A stretch of DNA of 63,168 nucleotides from Paludibacteraceae bacterium (GTDB taxonomy: Bacteria; Bacteroidota; Bacteroidia; Bacteroidales; Paludibacteraceae). The stretch lies in the NCBI GenBank assembly GCA_024405895.1, contig JAKSNW010000010.1, positions 1-63,168 on the forward strand, written 5' to 3'. The position numbers and the translations under genes were made by a program. Under the pieces are notes generated by a model. The model saw only the letters and a list, made by a program, of their open reading frames with translations. It did no database searches and was not told where the DNA came from. Positions 61,701 to 63,168 of this stretch are shown piece after piece. The first letter of the stretch is position 1; each line of letters begins with the position of its first letter.

Positions 61701-62498
61701 CATCATGCAGATAGGCTTGTGGTCGCGGCCTAACTCATGACGCATGTCGCGGTAGAGATTCAACGACTCGGCGATGTCGCTACTCAACAGGCTCTCGTCG
61801 ATGGTCACCTCTTCAATCTGTGTGGTGAAGGTGGTGTGACGGCAGTGGTCGCTCCAATAGGTGTCGAGGATGCGGAGTTCTGTCTCGATAGGGTTGCGTC
61901 CTTCAGCACGGAAGTAGTCGATGCAGCACTGGAGGTCGTCGCCGTTCATCGCCAAGCCCATCTGTTTGCAGTAGGCGTCGCGTTCTTCCGGTTTGATGTC
62001 GCAGAAGCCTGCCAACTCCTTCACTGGTTCAACAGGAGCTTGTTCGGCATCGTTGAGGATGTCGAGGTTCTTGACGCGACTCTCCACGGCATTGACGAGA
62101 TACTTCTCGATGCGTTTCATGTCGTTGTCGGTCACGTTGCCTTCAAAGACGTAGAGTTGTCCGCTCTTGATGCGGATGTCGGCATCTGGATTGATGAGTT
62201 TCACGCAGTCGACGGCAGAAGAGGCACGTTGGTCGAACTGTCCTGGGAGACACTCGATAGCCAAGAAACGATTGCCTTGTGCGTCGAAGCGGTCGGTCAC
62301 GTCGTCGGTCACTGTCTCACCGAACACGCGGTAGCGGCTCTGCTCCAGCAGTTCGGCAGTGAAGCCGAAGAGATCGTACACATTGAGTTTTCTTAAACCT
62401 GTGAGTTGGAGTTGCAGACGGTCGTTGAGTTCGTTCATCAGACTCTGTGCTTCCACTCTGAATCCAGCTTTCTTCTCTACGAATATTCTGTAGTTCAT
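58797..62498 (-). CDS. purL: Phosphoribosylformylglycinamidine synthase (single-chain)
   Basis: Converts FGAR and glutamine to FGAM with ATP. 1233 residues, the fused large form that contains PurS-like, synthetase and glutaminase parts. N-terminal PurS-like domain about 1-150; [19 protein letters not shown] and [31 protein letters not shown] begin the first synthetase half; [13 protein letters not shown] the second; the C-terminal class I glutaminase has [45 protein letters not shown] with the nucleophile Cys, and MSHGEGKFV with the His. Full length. It is 75 bases after purE. Confidence 0.96.
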   Translation of the reverse strand: [1233 protein letters not shown]

Positions 62499-62528
62499 TT
62501 GTTTCGAGTTTTGTTGTTATGATGCGAA

Positions 62529-62560
62529 CACCCCTAAACGGCGTGGTGTCGTCAGGGGTG
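62529..62560 (-). promoter_or_regulatory. Intercistronic hairpin between purE and purL
   Basis: CACCCCT and AGGGGTG form a perfect 7-bp stem with an 18-base loop. No T-tract follows, so it is not a classical terminator. It could protect or process the mRNA between the two genes. Confidence 0.5.
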
Positions 62561-62573
62561 CGGTGTTGTTGTC

Positions 62574-63080
62574 TTAGTTTGTCTTGAATCGGAATTTCAC
62601 TTCTTTGAGTTCGGCATTGGCTTTCACGATTTTCTGTTTCAAGCCCTGTTTGTAGTCGGCAAACCGTTTGGCAAGTTCCTTGTCGCCGGTAGCCATCATC
62701 TGTATGGCGAGCAGTGCAGCGTTCATGGCGGCGTTGATGCCTACTGTTGCCACTGGTATTCCAGGAGGCATTTGCACGATGGCGAGCAGTGCATCCATGC
62801 CGTCAAGGGTGGCATTGATAGGTACGCCGATGACGGGAACGGTGGTTGAGGCGGCGATGACGCCGGGGAGATGCGCTGCCATGCCGGCGGCTGCGATGAT
62901 TACTTCGATGCCACGATCGGCAGCCCCAGAGGCAAACTCCTCCACCTCTTTTGGAGTGCGGTGTGCTGAAAGTGCGTGAATTTCAAAGGGTATCTCGAAG
63001 TCATCGAGTGTCTGTGCGGCTTTCTCCATGACCTTGAGGTCGGACGTGCTGCCCATGATGATGCTTACTCTTGCTTTCAT
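62574..63080 (-). CDS. purE: N5-carboxyaminoimidazole ribonucleotide mutase
   Basis: Moves the carboxyl group from N5-CAIR to C4, giving CAIR, the substrate of PurC. 168 residues from the ATG at 63080; the frame to 63146 runs through the promoter and is excluded. Landmarks: [24 protein letters not shown] (catalytic His), [23 protein letters not shown] and [22 protein letters not shown]. Class I type. The N5-CAIR route needs PurK, which is not in the window. First gene of the operon that runs to the thioredoxin gene. Confidence 0.96.
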   Translation of the reverse strand: MKARVSIIMGSTSDLKVMEKAAQTLDDFEIPFEIHALSAHRTPKEVEEFASGAADRGIEVIIAAAGMAAHLPGVIAASTTVPVIGVPINATLDGMDALLAIVQMPPGIPVATVGINAAMNAALLAIQMMATGDKELAKRFADYKQGLKQKIVKANAELKEVKFRFKTN

Positions 63081-63104
63081 TTTCGTTGTTGTTTTTTCTG
63101 GGTA

Positions 63105-63135
63105 CAAAGATAGTGCAAACCGAGCGGAATACAAA
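63105..63135 (-). promoter_or_regulatory. Promoter of the purine operon
   Basis: Minus-strand TTTG (63135-63132), 19 bases, TATCTTTG (63112-63105). The start near 63098 leaves a leader of about 18 bases, with no room for a purine riboswitch. Confidence 0.7.
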
Positions 63136-63168
63136 ATAAAATTCATTTTATTTTTATGCCCGAGGTGC

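Noticed and set aside
59661-62396. Several 150-220 residue frames opposite purL
   Set aside because: Antisense shadows of a complete purL.
63081-63104. Purine riboswitch before purE
   Set aside because: The predicted leader is only about 18 bases.

Overview
The window is a chromosomal segment of a member of the Bacteroidota, most likely order Bacteroidales. The evidence is the repeated -7 element TAnnTTTG, often with TTTG or TTG 16 to 20 bases upstream; C-terminal type IX secretion (T9SS) sorting domains; a class III glutamine synthetase; a Porin_10-type porin; FASC-type lipoboxes; and the zapA-rny and LytS/LytTR gene pairs. Housekeeping genes show no decay. I cannot name a genus from the sequence alone.

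Layout. 1-4377 (mostly minus): two small lipoproteins and two paralogous T9SS-exported proteins. 4975-9010: a HIRAN protein, a gene-poor low-complexity stretch, dapF, yebC and an outer-membrane beta-barrel protein. 9080-12920 (plus): glutamine synthetase III, miaA, tRNA-Pro(UGG), tRNA-Ser(UGA) and ribosomal protein L31. 13120-15082: a glycosyltransferase-like gene and a DUF362 lipoprotein. 15642-23465: a giant repetitive T9SS surface protein whose frame is broken by one in-frame TAA. 23466-24860: no protein gene, but palindromes, a 42-bp tandem array and a strongly structured candidate RNA with its own promoter and terminator. 24861-29431: a tight AT-rich operon with a lipoprotein trypsin-like protease plus TPR (broken by an in-frame TAG), a secreted TPR protein, and two FGE/SUMF1-fold proteins whose C-termini look like variable regions of a diversity-generating retroelement (DGR). 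29593-50615: mostly core genes, including rpe, an ECF sigma factor, prfB, a polyprenol-phosphate mannosyltransferase-like protein, gltX, truA, a porin, a LytS/LytTR pair, zapA, rny and an EamA transporter. 50616-51350: repeats and a CAU tRNA. 51598-54489: a T9SS subtilase. 54662-63080: a purine operon purE-purL-purC-capA-purC-folD-thioredoxin.

How genes work together. PurE, PurL and SAICAR synthase act in the IMP pathway, and FolD makes the 10-formyl-THF that pathway consumes. MiaA lies next to one of its expected substrates, the UNN-reading tRNA-Ser(UGA). ZapA, a small coiled-coil protein and RNase Y form a short operon. The T9SS cargo genes share one repeated ~110-residue module, six copies across three genes, so they look like one expanding surface family.

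The most promising unusual system is 24551-29491: a structured RNA, a surface protease with TPRs, and two apparently diversified lectin-fold proteins, with no reverse transcriptase in the window.
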